From the NCBI GenBank assembly GCA_946811695.1, contig OX328124.1, positions 57,601,459 to 57,665,458 of the forward strand: a DNA stretch of 64,000 bases, written 5' to 3'. The notes beneath the pieces are model-generated. The model saw only the letters and a program-made list of their open reading frames with translations, was not told the origin of the DNA and did not search any database. The position numbers and the translations under genes were made by a program. Source of the stretch: Gonocerus acuteangulatus. Taxonomy: Eukaryota; Arthropoda; Insecta; Hemiptera; Coreidae. Shown here in pieces: positions 23,082-33,610 of the stretch; the first letter of the stretch is position 1; each line of letters begins with the position of its first letter.

Positions 23082-23715
23082 TACGATCAATTAAAAATAT
23101 TACGAAAGCCTGGTCAAATGAACACTTCCCCCGAAGTGATGGTGCTATTTTAACCAGGCTTCTGATTGGACACACACTACTTCGTTCGTACTTACTAGAA
23201 AGAAAGGACAGACCAGCCTGTAAATACTGCAATGAGACTTTGACCGTAAAACATATACTTACATACTGCTGACAACTCATTAACTTAAGTAAGCCCCTAG
23301 ATTTAAAAGACTTACTGACAGAAGGTAGCTGCATATATTGTAACACTACTCAAATATTTTTTTTTTTAATTTAAATTTTGACGTCCATTATAATTAACTC
23401 AGACTTTTGTGACGGGTTATCTGCAGGTTACCACCCATTTCTAGCCAGGATAGGGCTGATACCTTTTCTCTTAAGTGCTCATGCCTTAACACTCGCGGCC
23501 ACCAGGCCTCCTCTCTAATATTTCAAAATGTAATTATTACTTAAGTGTTATTATTTTTATTTTTTTTTATCTTCTTTTTCACGTTTTCTTAAGCTTTCAG
23601 TTCTTAATTTATTCATTTACCTTTTATTTTCTTTCTTTTTGACATACAAACATAAAATGAGTTTGTCGAAAATGTTGCGGAGCTCATCAATCAAATAACT
23701 AAATAAAAAAAAATC
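23082..23715 (+). pseudogene. 3' end of an I/Jockey-type ORF2 with 3' UTR
   Basis: The translation reads KAWSNEHFPRSDGAIL then TRLLIGHTLLRSYLLERKDR and PACKYCNETLTVKHILTYC, the Cys-x2-Cys...His...Cys segment that ends I/Jockey-type ORF2 proteins. A stop interrupts at 23270 and the homology goes on as QLINLSKPLDLKDLLTEGS. The 3' UTR is split by a SINE (23361-23517) and ends near AATAACTAAATAAAAAAAAA. Confidence 0.8.
23361..23517 (-). repeat. tRNA-derived SINE, internally deleted
   Basis: It matches the minus-strand SINE at 44167-44376: TTTGACGTCCATTAT, GACGGGTTATCTGCAGGTTA, CTGATACCTTTTC, then CTCATGCCTTAACACTCGCG and GCCTCC. The segment carrying the B box is missing, so this copy is deleted inside. 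Confidence 0.75.
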
Positions 23716-23719
23716 ATTA

Positions 23720-24580
23720 ACAAGTAGAACCTATCCTACGAAACACTGTTTTAGAAGAAATTTTCTCGAAGAACGTCATGGAGTTAACAATTTTCTTGTA
23801 AGGTACTCTGATAAGAAAAATGGAAATAGGAAAAATTTGATATTTCATTCGGATATTTAAAAATTATAGATAGACTTGAAAATGTTTTCGTACGTTCCAA
23901 AATCGTCCAATTTAAGGTAGATAGATTTTGATATTATATAAGAAGTATTAAATAAACAAATATTTTACCCATTCTTCACAGATTAGAATGAGTGACATGT
24001 AGAATAAGAAGAAGTTTAAACTGAAGCCTCGTTGGTTTCTCAGCTGAAAGTGTGAGCTCACTCATATGCATCATAAAATCATAATTTACTATTAATTTGA
24101 TTGCAACGTGTCTATAAATGATTACCTACAGGCAGAAAAACGCCTGGGGAAATAACTTGGTTTATCTTCATTTCTATTTTGTTAACTGAAGCAATTCTAA
24201 AAAAAAAAAAAATAATAAATAAAAATGTAACTTGTAATAGATTCTATCTGCGAACTTCGTATTTCTTCGTCCCAATGGAAATAAAACTGTAAATACTGAC
24301 AGGTATTTTAAGCAAATACTTATTTATTAACGGATCAGTGCCTTCATAGACGCTTAGTGAAGCCCTTCAGAACTACTTTGGGAAAGAAAGGTCGCAAGTA
24401 TTAATAACCGTTTCGCTATCCTTCAATAGTCCAGCCACGTGCAGGTGTTCTACAAAACAAATTGACATTCCTGGAGAACTAATAATTCCTAATTACCTAT
24501 AAAACTAAAGGAAACGGCCATACTAAAGGAAATAGTCGGGGTCGGTAGTTACTAAATAGTTAATAAAACTATATTTTAAA
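23720..24580. other. AT-rich stretch, no gene recognised
   Basis: Nothing beyond short frames and A runs is visible here. Confidence 0.4.
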
Positions 24581-24589
24581 ATGAAAATG

Positions 24590-24800
24590 AGTTTTTATTG
24601 CCGACGTTTCGGGTTAAATGTGAATTCCTAGCCTTCGATCAAGGATGTGGCGAAAAGAAGAAAGATGATCCCGCTTAGAAACATTAAGCTATTTCAAATC
24701 TCATCAGTTCTTCCTCTCCTCAGAGCCCTGATGATTAAGGCTTGAAGTTTTAAGCCGAAAAATTGGTGAAAACCCCACTTTTATATTACAATGCTGTTAT
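24590..24800. mobile_element. Two inverted Penelope-type terminal fragments
   Basis: 24590-24660, read on the minus strand, ends in GAAGGCTAGG...AACCCGAAACGTCGG. 24715-24800 on the plus strand reads CTGATGATTAAGGCTTG then AAGCCGAAAAATTGGTGAAA. Both have the pattern of Penelope-like terminal repeats around a hammerhead-type core. They face in opposite directions, as in the foldback copy at 29481. Confidence 0.55.
24728..24760 (+). ncRNA. Hammerhead-like core (Penelope-derived), degraded
   Basis: CTGATGA (24728-24734), a GGCTT/AAGCC hairpin (24739-24743 with 24752-24756) and GAAA (24757-24760) appear in the order of a hammerhead ribozyme core. Four extra bases separate CTGATGA from the stem and no convincing stem III was found, so activity is unlikely. 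Confidence 0.35.
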
Positions 24801-24915
24801 TTAAATCTGACGATAGAACCCAGACTCTTCACGATTTGTTTTCAAGACGACGATGTAGTGACGGGAATATCCGCGAAATACAGATAATATATGGACGAAG
24901 ATTGTAACAATTTGG

Positions 24916-25215
24916 AAACCCCTTCATGGAATCAGGAAGAGAGGAAGACCATACACAAGATGGGAAGACAATATTAGCAAACATGCTGGTCCTTCTTGGT
25001 ACAAGCTGGCCAAGGATAGGTCCAAATGGATGGAATTGGGAGAGGCCTTTGTTCAATTATGGACCTTTGTTCCTTAAAAGAAACTATCTAATGTATTTTA
25101 TTCGTTTATTTTATTAAGTATAATTATGGAAATATCTTTGTTTTTGCATTATTATATTTTGTTTTTCGTTTTTATTCTTATATTTTTGTATTATTGGAAC
25201 AAATAAAGGCTTTAT

Positions 25216-25220
<5 letters not shown>
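24916..25220 (+). pseudogene. C-terminus and 3' end of an RTE-type retrotransposon
   Basis: The frame ending with the stop at 25075 reads HGIRKRGRPYTRWEDN then ISKHAGPSWYKLAKDR and SKWMELGEAFVQLWTF. This matches the GRPxxRWxDDI...W..LA.DR..W...GEAF end of RTE/BovB-type endonuclease-reverse transcriptases. Only the C-terminal 50 or so residues survive. The 3' UTR ends in AATAAAGGCTTTATTATTA and merges into a TA tract. Confidence 0.8.

Positions 25221-25266
<46 letters not shown>
25219..25266. repeat. (TA)n microsatellite
   Basis: It joins the RTE 3' end on the left to a HINE 3' end on the right, in the position of the HINE-internal TA tract. Confidence 0.9.
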
Positions 25267-25270
<4 letters not shown>

Positions 25271-25420
25271 CACATACATACATTCAAATACAAATTTGAA
25301 CCACCATTAGTTTCATGAACTATGGATTCTAAAACGTGAAATTTTCTAGTTGGCACTTCCGGATTTCGTCATAAGGGCAACCTCATAAGCGGGTATCCTC
25401 CCTTTGGAGAGATGAGGGCT
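25267..25420 (+). mobile_element. HINE-type element, 3' end only
   Basis: It shares ACAAATTTGAACCACCATTA, AAATTTTCTAGTTGGCACTT and CCTCATAAGCGGG with the HINE 3' ends at 18931-19066 and 31375-31510. The terminal hairpin is eroded (TATCCTCCCTTTGGAGAGAT). The 5' part is not present on the left; the RTE 3' fragment lies there instead. Confidence 0.8.
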
Positions 25421-25429
25421 AATATGTCC

Positions 25430-26150
25430 TTATACATATAAGAAAATTACCTTTGCAATTCAAGTGTAAAAGCACTTTCGAAATCTGTTTGTCTCTAAAA
25501 AAAATAACACATATTCATTCCCCTTGCATATACACATTTACCTACAAACACCTCTGGAAGTTTATCGTCATTGTTCGTCAAATAAATTTTTGTTTCTAGT
25601 GTGTCTACAGACATTTCTATATTGGCTCTTACCTGATAGTTGCTACCGTCACGTTGTGTAGTAAATCATAGTTTTCTCCAAGTAAGCATTCTGTCAATAT
25701 GTGGATTGTTTATGGTAGGGGTGCATGTCTTCACGTCACTTTGCTAGTTTATTGGATAAAATAGGATAGAATTCAAAACAAAAACAAACAGTGCAATACA
25801 TTATATAGTAAAATTGTTTCTCCAATTCATTGATCTTCTGCTTTATAGCTATTGTATCACATTATTTGTGAGCGTTGGATTAGGGTTAGGATTTGCTATG
25901 ATCAGGGCGATAAACTGCACTGACATTACACCCTTTGTTTGTGTTCTACAGATCAGTGGGGTTAAGAATAATTAGCTAAATTCAATAGAAATTGGCTGAA
26001 TAATTGTAATGAAGGGTATTCAATCCTTTACTTCGCTCATTCTATAATTGTATGTTATAATACACTAATTCCTAATAGTTCTAAGTTGTTGCAGGTAGCC
26101 TAAGCATACCTATATTACTGGTGAGCATTGGTAACGATATAACAATATCT
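25430..26150. other. Unassigned AT-rich sequence
   Basis: No recognisable element end or gene. Confidence 0.35.
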
Positions 26151-26158
26151 ACCTATCT

Positions 26159-26171
26159 ATATCTATATATA

Positions 26172-26215
<44 letters not shown>
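26159..26215. repeat. (TA)n microsatellite
   Basis: A TA tract preceded by TATC repeats. Confidence 0.9.
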
Positions 26216-26218
<3 letters not shown>

Positions 26219-26219
26219 A

Positions 26220-27536
26220 CAAACACACAGTGATTACCATTTTTGTTCTTCTCCGATGTCATAGTCATTTCTGGAAGAATTCGCAAATCAGTAAAATTGT
26301 TTTTTGATGTCGGGGGATTCATCAAAATATGAATGTGCATCAACAATTTTTATTTTTTTCTCATTTAAATGGAGCATCTCACACCCACAACTGCGTGTAT
26401 TTTGAAAATAAGCGAACTCGGCGTTTTGGGAATAGAGGTGCCTATATTTCATTATTAACATTTAATCATTTTTTCTATTAAAGAGCTTCGCGTCTATGGG
26501 GATGAGCTTAATTCTAATCATCAAATGATCTTATTTTATAATAAATAAATAAATAAAAGGTAATAAAATATTCCTAAATTTTTCAGCGATATTTTTCAGA
26601 ATAAATTTGCTGATTTTCCATTGTTAGAAAGGGAGGCGACCTGTAGTTAGTCTGAGGCTAATGATCATAAAAGCTGCTGCGTCATGAAAAAATAAATAAA
26701 TCTTTGTGTATACTGTCCCTTGTATTGTAAAGTGGTTTATTAAATACTATGAAGTGTTTTCTTTTAATTGTAATTTTTTTTTCGTAATTCAAAAATTTAT
26801 TTCCTCAAAACATTTCCACAACCTGGCTAGCATTTGATTTCATATTTTCTTTTCTTTTTTGCTCTCCAGTACAACCAACAATGGACCTTATGAATGAATA
26901 GAACACAATATTAACAATTCCTTAATTTACATGTCATTCTTCTCTTACCTTCCCGTTGCCTTCTGTTTCTAGGGATTCCATAAAACGACAAAACAAAACG
27001 CATAGGTCCTTTTCATTGGCAACCTTGGCATATTTATTTATTATGATGCCAACATTTTCAAAATTTGTAGTGTTTTCTTGATGTTGACTGAATCAATAAA
27101 ATTCAACGTAGCACTTAACTTGGGAGCTTCATTAAATGGAAAAAGTTTTATTTCGATATAAAATGTGAATGACTATTAACGTGAATTTTTGTTCTGCGCC
27201 CTCAAAAACGACGAAGATACTTATACAAATGTTTATGGAAACTGAGATAAATACAATTTTGGTTCCGCTTGTAAAAAATAAAGTAATTATATTAACCGAT
27301 CTGAGCATTTGAGAACTTATGTGACTATTGGAGGTACCATAAATTACCTATGATAAAGTTTCAAGTAACTCTGGTCTTACGAGTCAGACTTTGAGTGGAT
27401 AATTCGTGGGATGTGTGGAATGGGATTGAGAATACCTAGGGCATTTAGTTTAACATCTCATTATGTGTAGTTCTTATTTAAGTCAGGAGTTTAGATTTCC
27501 TCACAAAAAAGCTAAATTAGCCTTCTAAGTAATGTC
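26220..27536. other. Unassigned AT-rich sequence
   Basis: No frame with a recognisable domain. The sequence is otherwise ordinary. Confidence 0.35.
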
Positions 27537-27544
27537 CAAACCAG

Positions 27545-27778
27545 CATGGGCGTATGTAAGAGGGGGCTGCAGCCCCCCGCCCGGAAATGTTTTTTTTTCA
27601 TCGGTAAAAATGTGTCATAAAATTTTTAGAAAAAATTTCTTTTCTTTTTTTTTTTTTTTTGGTGTAATAGTTTTTTAGTTGGCTAACTATTTCGAATTCT
27701 AGATTGTTATTAGTATTTCATACCCCGGAATGCTCCCAGCCCCCATCCCCCCCAAATTATTTCCTTTATACGCCCATG
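27545..27778 (+). mobile_element. hAT-like MITE, second copy
   Basis: CATGGGCGTATG at the left and ATACGCCCATG at the right form terminal inverted repeats. The flanks CAAACCAG (27537-27544) and CAAACAAG (27779-27786) form an 8-bp duplication with one mismatch. The 234-bp body matches 16194-16454 (GGGGGCTGCAGCCCC, TAATAGTTTTTTAGTTG, TTTCATACCCCGGAAT). Non-coding. Confidence 0.88.
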
Positions 27779-27789
27779 CAAACAAGTCA

Positions 27790-29460
27790 GTAATTTATAC
27801 CAATATTAAAAAAGAAGCTTTGAAGTGAAACTTGATTCCATCTGAATGGAATATACGATGTTTGTAATTTCTTTTTCAACCTTAGCTACAAGAAAAAACT
27901 ATGCTTATTATTTATTTAATGGCTTTAAGCTTATAAAAGTCTCCGTTCATTCATTTTACCCTCCTCTTAAAAAATACCTCCTTTATTTTTTGTGAAGTAT
28001 GTCTCACTCATATATCTTCTCTCCAGATCTTCCATGCAACCTTAAATCAAACATTTATTTCTTTTGAAACTTAGGTCCATACTATTGACACTGGTATATA
28101 TTTACTGAACAGTAAAGACAAAAAAATCTCTTCATAACCTATTATACTTAGCGTATTCGGAACAGATATTTTAATTATAAACTTAACATTGAATTATTAC
28201 TTGAACAGTTCAGAGGACCTTTATAATTGTCCTGTTTCTACTTATGTATGATACAAAGTATATCAAAGCCAACAACTTTAATTCCAACCAAACAACTGAC
28301 AGAAGTTAGAAGGTTAGAATCGTAGACTCATTTTAGTAAGTCCATTACGTATTAATCAGAGGCTGCAAAACAATTCACATCATAAAAAAGAGTTTGAAAG
28401 TGATATTTAATAGTAATTTAATGACAGACATTGTAACCTTTCACTTTACATTGACTTCACCTTCCAAAGTTTTTGAAGGACAGTAATACATAAAACCTCA
28501 GTATATCGGTATCATTATCTTTATTTTGAACTTCTTTCATCTTCAGCTTATAAATTTACCCTATTTCCGAATGGATAATAAGCACGCTGTGTACCTAGCA
28601 ACCCAATGTAATTGGGCAGCCCATTTTATTTGTTTGTAATAATGTTTTCTCTCCCTCTCTTAATTTTCACGCCTTTTATGTTGCCACACGAGCATCTTAT
28701 AACGAAAAATATATAAATGGACTCATATTAATAAAAAACAATTTTTATATAGCGCTTAGGGCGAACGTTTTTGTCATTAAAGAATTATTTTTAAAATATG
28801 AATTATAATATAATTTTAGTTATAAGTTCTTTAAGGAGACGCCGATAGTGCTTAAAACATCTAGAGTTTTAATAAACGTTTCAGAGCCAATATACTTATG
28901 TTTGTTTAATTACCGGTCTTTCGCCATTTTTGAAGTTCGTTTATTTCTTTTAGAGCACCGCAGATATTGTAGTATAAATATTAAATAATCAATTAAATTT
29001 AGGAAATGAAGTCAATAAGAATGGTTTTTAGATTAACTGAAATTGATTAAACATCGAACACAGTATAAAAACAAGGATGCAATGATTGAAAGGTAGCTTC
29101 TTTTTCTAAACAAATATTGGAATATTAAATAACATTTTTAATAGCTCAAAAAGACACGCATTAAAAGTATAAATACGTCGAAAGAATTGAAAATTTAATG
29201 TTCCCAGAACTAAGAATATCGCAATAAATAAAAATGTTATTTAGCAAATGTTACTGGGTTTCCCAATGAATTAAATATTTATTGAACTTCCAATAAAAAT
29301 AGAGTCTCTGTTTTTGACAAACATAGGCTGAAAGATGACGAAGTAATAAAGATGGCAAGTGCGAAAGTTTTTATTGGTTTGTATTTTAATGTTGGCTTAA
29401 AATACAAACCGTCAATAACCGCAGGCAGCGGTATATATATATATCTTGCATCTATTCTCC
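27790..29460. other. Unassigned AT-rich sequence
   Basis: No gene recognised. The only structure is a 14-bp-stem hairpin GGTTTGTATTTTAA...TTAAAATACAAACC at 29376-29410. Confidence 0.4.
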
Positions 29461-29584
29461 TAACTACTTGAAGAAAGTGTGGATGGAGATAGTTAGCCGC
29501 TGTAGAGATACGAAGACAGGTATAGTTGGGATTCGGCTAGGAGAAAAACGTCAGACTTTCAAAAAGAAATCTGTATTTTGGACG

Positions 29585-29615
29585 TTTCGACTGCAACAAT
29601 GGCAGCCTTCTTCAG
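29585..29615 (-). ncRNA. Hammerhead-like core in the left Penelope arm
   Basis: Minus-strand copy identical to the core at 33157-33187: CTGAAGA, GGCTGC/GCAGTC stem, GAAA. See that entry for the structure. Confidence 0.5.
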
Positions 29616-30296
29616 CTAAAAAATATATACAACTTATAAGTAAAGAGAATGTACAAGCAGTAAGTAAAAGACAGGCAGAAATGAGCGGAGTATATATATA
29701 TATCAATACAATAAATGTTAACCAATCTTATTTTTAAAAACAATGAAAATACGGTAGTTGGAAAGAAAACAGCATGTAGAACTTGTTAGTAAAAACAGTA
29801 CAAAAAATTTAACAGTAAAAACAACGCACATTTTATGTAGTGAAAAACAAAATCTATTTTATAAGTGAATACAATTTATAACAATTAATATATAGATACA
29901 TACCACTAGAGAATGCCTAGGGGGGGGGGGAGAGAGGAAGACCTCGAGGACAGACTTAGGTAACCATGGTTAGAAGTATGAACGGCAGCAAATATATCGG
30001 TGGTCTTTATAGTTATGAAAAAGGGGGTGGGGGGAGGCGGTAAGTCGGTGCAGATGAAAGAGGTGCAATTGCTGGGTTGTAAACCCGGGTTTTAAGGGAG
30101 GTTGTAAGAGGTGTTAAGAGCTTTGGGACACACAAGTAGAGAAATTGTCTGGAGCCTGGGAACAAAGATAAAAAAGTCCGACTCGCAGGAACTGCATCAT
30201 CTTTGCGCGGTTCCGTTCTTATATCTAGACTCATTTAAAATGATTAAAATAGAAGCTGTTATTATTTTGGGTCCACATTTCTAGAAAGCATGAAGA

Positions 30297-30440
30297 TTAG
30301 ATAGTTAGCCGTCGAGGTGATAAGTAAAGATGGAATGGTTGGGATTCGGCTAAAGAAACCTCAATACGATTTTTGTTAAAAAATCTATATTTAGGACGTT
30401 TTGGCTACTCATTGGTAGCCTTCGTCAGCAATGAAAGTGC
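30297..30440 (-). repeat. Penelope terminal-repeat fragment carried within a HINE
   Basis: AGATAGTTAGCCG, GGGATTCGGCTA, TTTAGGACGTTTTGGCTACT and GGTAGCCTTCGTCAGC parallel, with many differences, the Penelope segment at 29490-29615. It contains a hammerhead-like core on the minus strand: CTGACGA, GGCTAC/GTAGCC stem, then AAAA where GAAA is expected. It is older than the Penelope copy that surrounds the HINE. Confidence 0.65.
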
Positions 30441-31330
30441 CGGGAGGCAGAGGAGGACCAAAGTTGACAGTTCCATCTTTACTTTCAAGAAAGGTCTTAT
30501 TTACGATCTTACCTGCATGGGTTCCCGCCCTAGGAAGGACCCCGCTAGGCATTTGAAAAACTATATCTTGGAAATCCATATCTCTAAGATTAAATTGTTT
30601 TTCTTATTTTTCTTAACCTGATTTATTATCAAATACATTATCCAACTATAAGCAGTCAAAAAATAACAAGAAATAAAAACAGACAAAAAGAATAGTTCGA
30701 ATCAGCGAAATCAATTACTTCAAAGTTTTAAGCACTTATTTCTCCGATTGACATCGTCTAATCAAAACTTTCATCAGAACTTTTTTTGTAGAGCATTTAG
30801 TAAGCTTTCTAATGGTATTCTTCCGTTTCCCAAGATTCTCAACCTTTTTCGAGATATTAAGGAAAGTATACAAAGTTCCCAAAACTTTTCATGTCTGTTC
30901 ATAAAATATTTTATTCTAACCCTTCCTTAACTCCAAACGTAACATAACTTTCAACATATTAGTTTTGATGAAATTAGAACATGCAGATAATGTTTCAACT
31001 GAATCCCGTGATTCTAAGTACCCAAACCAAAAACGGAATTCAAAAACTATTTTTCCAATTTTCTCGAAAACGGTTAAAGCTATCGCCTTGAAAATGGTTT
31101 CATTCGTTTTCCTAGCCCAAGAAGCCTATAAAAAGAGTACTTACAAGCTTATGAACTCAAAAACGTAAGCGTTACGATTTTTTCTGCGCGAATTTCGCCC
31201 CAAACGCCATCTTCCAGTGGGCGGATTTTGCCGGTTAACGAACTTGACCTTTCAAATTGGACGGCTGATTTTTGTACCAAATTTCATCAAAATCGGACCA
31301 TCAGGGAAGCCAGAAATGAGCGAACAGACA

Positions 31331-31374
31331 AATATATATATATATAAATAAATATATACATATATATATATATA
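31331..31374. repeat. (TA)n/(TAAA) microsatellite in the HINE
   Basis: A short version of the HINE-internal microsatellite, flanked by GAGCGAACAGACAAATA and CAAATTTGAACCACC. Confidence 0.85.
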
Positions 31375-32014
31375 CAAATTTGAACCACCATTATTTTCGG
31401 TCTCTAGGGGTTCTGAAACGCGAAATTTTCTTGTCGGCACTTCCGGATTGTTTCATTGTATCAACCTTATAAGCGGGGTTCCTCCCTATGGGGGAGGGAG
31501 GAACCGCGCTAAAAGGAGGTCAGGACAATTTATGGAAGACGGAGGAGTAAGCAGGGGAGATGTTTTGTTTGTCGGTTTTGTAATTAATGTTATTGGGGTT
31601 TAAGTTAATGTGGACGCATTCGGAAATCTGTCGCTTTTTGGTGTTTCGTTCAGTGGAAAGTATTTTAGTGTCGTCAAAGTTGAAAGTGTGTTTTTTAGTT
31701 ATGGCGTGTTTTGCGAGGGCGGATTTGTGGATTTCTTTGTTTTTTATTGTCCGTTTGTGTTGTGTTATGCGGGAGTGAATATAATTTTTGGTTTCACCTA
31801 TGTATACAGCATTACAGGAGGGGGTTTGGCAGGGTATTTAGTAAACAACGTGGGTGGCGTAGTCATAGGGAAGGGGGTCTTTGAGTTTGGTGTACAATGT
31901 AGTAAGTTTGTTAGTGGTTTTTAACCAAAAGTTTAGTGACGGGAGGGCTTTTTTTAAAGTCTTCGTGAGTTTTTCCGTCAGTCCTGGTGTGTATGAGGTT
32001 GGGGGGGAATTCCC

Positions 32015-32597
32015 CCCCAACCTCATAAACCGGCTTATAAAACAAATAAAATCCCAATCCTTCAATGCCCCCTCCCCCAATACCTCCCCCGAATCCTCCC
32101 TCCAGGTATTTCGTTCCCTGACATACACACCAGGACTGACGGAAAAACTCACGAAGACTTTAAAAAAAGCCCTCCCGTCACTAAACTTTTGGTTAAAAAC
32201 CACTAACAAACTTACTACATTGTACACCAAACTCAAAGACCCCCTTCCCTATGACTACGCCACCCACGTTGTTTACCAAATACCCTGCCAAACCCCCTCC
32301 TGTAATGCTGTATACATAGGTGAAACCAAAAATTATATTCACTCCCGCATAACACAACACAAACGGACAATAAAAAACAAAGAAATCCACAAATCCGCCC
32401 TCGCAAAACACGCCATAACTAAAAAACACACTTTCAACTTTGACGACACTAAAATACTTTCCACTGAACGAAACACCAAAAAGCGACAGATTTCCGAATG
32501 CGTCCACATTAACTTAAACCCCAATAACATTAATTACAAAACCGACAAACAAAACATCTCCCCTGCTTACTCCTCCGTCTTCCATAAATTGTCCTGA
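32015..32597 (+). pseudogene. Penelope-like protein C-terminus with GIY-YIG endonuclease
   Basis: An open frame that reads on from the palindrome centre. Residues YTPGLTEKLTKTLKKALPSL belong to the linker after the reverse transcriptase. KLKDPLPYDYATHVVYQIPC then CNAVYIGETKNY gives the endonuclease start (VVYQIPC for the GIY part, VYIGETK for YIG). ITQHKRTIKNKEIHKSALAK and HAITKKHTFNFDDTKIL give the conserved R/H-K and ALAKH segments, and the catalytic-type Glu lies in ILSTERNTKKR. It ends naturally at a stop at 32597. The reverse transcriptase is absent, so it is a fragment. An upstream ATG at 31881 would read through the inverted arm and is an artefact. Confidence 0.85.
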
Positions 32598-33156
32598 CCT
32601 CCTTTTTTATCTTTGTTCCCAGGCTCCAGACAATTTCTCTACTTGTGTGTCCCAAAGCTCTTAACACCTCTTACAACCTCCCTTAAAACCCGGGTTTACA
32701 ACCCAGCAATTGCACCTCTTTCATCTGCACCGACTTACCGCCTCCCCCCACCCCCTTTTTCATAACTATAAAGACCACCGATATATTTGCTGCCGTTCAT
32801 ACTTCTAACCATGGTTACCTAAGTCTGTCCTCGAGGTCTTCCTCTCCCCCCCCCCTAGGCATTCTCTAGTGGTATGTATCTATATATTAATTGTTATAAA
32901 TTGCATTCACTTATAAAATAGATTTTGTTTTTCACTACATAAAAATGTTCGTTGTTTTTACTGTTAAATTTTTTGTACTGTTTTTACTAACAAGTTCTAT
33001 ATGCTGTTTTCTTTCCAACTACCGTATTTTCATTGTTTTTAAAAATAAGATTGGTTAAAATTTATTGTATTGATATATATACTCCGCTCATTTCTGCCTG
33101 TCTTTTACTTACTGCTTGTACATTCTCTTTACTTATAAGTTGTATATATTTTTTAG

Positions 33157-33225
33157 CTGAAGAAGGCTGCCATTGTTGCAGTCGAAACGTCCAAAATACA
33201 GATTTCTTTTTGAAAGTCTGACGTT
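33157..33225 (+). ncRNA. Hammerhead-ribozyme-like motif in the right Penelope arm
   Basis: CTGAAGA (33157-33163), stem II GGCTGC (33165-33170) with GCAGTC (33178-33183), and GAAA (33184-33187). Stem III can form between CGTC (33188-33191) and GACG (33220-33223), followed by TT at the place of the cleavage site. Penelope-like elements are known to carry hammerhead ribozymes in their terminal repeats. Departures: one unpaired A before stem II, and a weak stem I in this context. Stem II is supported by covariation with the copy at 30388-30428. Confidence 0.55.
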
Positions 33226-33610
33226 TTTCTCCTAGCCGAATCCCAACTACACCTGTCTTCGTACTTGAAGAAAGTGTCCTAAATCGGAGTAATGGTGCAT
33301 TACAGAAAATGTAATATCCCTTTAACTCATCAATTTAGCTATCGTGTTCAATCTGTTACATCCGCGACTTAGGATCTTTAGACAAACATTTGTAAGTCCG
33401 ACTCGCAGGAACTGCGTCATCTTAGCGCGATTCCGTTCATGTCCCTAGTGTCATTAGCCAAAGAAATAGAAGCAGTTATTTTTTTTTAAGGTGCTTAGCG
33501 TCTAGGTTATCAGCGCCTGGATTTTTATTTATTTATTTTTTTTTCACAATTAATTTAAGCCAAAATAAGGGATCTATAGGTTGGTAAGGAGTAAGTGCGT
33601 CCCCACGCCG

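Larger units (their letters stand above)
30176..31510 (+). mobile_element. 1.3-kb HINE-type element inside the Penelope arm
   Basis: 5' end GTCCGACTCGCAGGAACTGC with TTTGCGCGGTTCC inside; 3' hairpin GGTTCCTCCC...GGGAGGAACC and GCGCT. The empty site is present in the other Penelope arm at 32595-32615 (complement of GATAAAAAAGGAGGTC). Here GATAAAAAA precedes and AAAAGGAGGTC follows the element. The body 30600-31510 matches 17720-19066. The 5' 430 bp is different and includes a Penelope-derived segment (30297-30440). Non-coding; the small open frames are incidental. Confidence 0.88.
29481..33261. mobile_element. Foldback Penelope-like element with 16-bp flanking repeat
   Basis: TACTTGAAGAAAGTGT flanks the element on both sides (29465-29480 and 33262-33277), a target duplication. 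Inside, 29510-30175 plus 31511-31995 form a left arm that is the near-exact complement of 32121-33261. Penelope-like elements often carry such inverted terminal material. The right part encodes the GIY-YIG endonuclease; the reverse transcriptase is missing. The left arm is split by a HINE insertion (30176-31510). A perfect palindrome, GGTTGGGGGGGAATTCCCCC and on to CCAACC, marks the centre near 32010. Confidence 0.85.

Noticed and set aside
31881..32236. A longer GIY-YIG protein starting at 31881 and mirrored proteins on the minus strand
   Set aside because: The first part reads through the inverted left arm and the palindrome centre, so it is the antisense of the same element. Only the part after the centre is genuine coding sequence.
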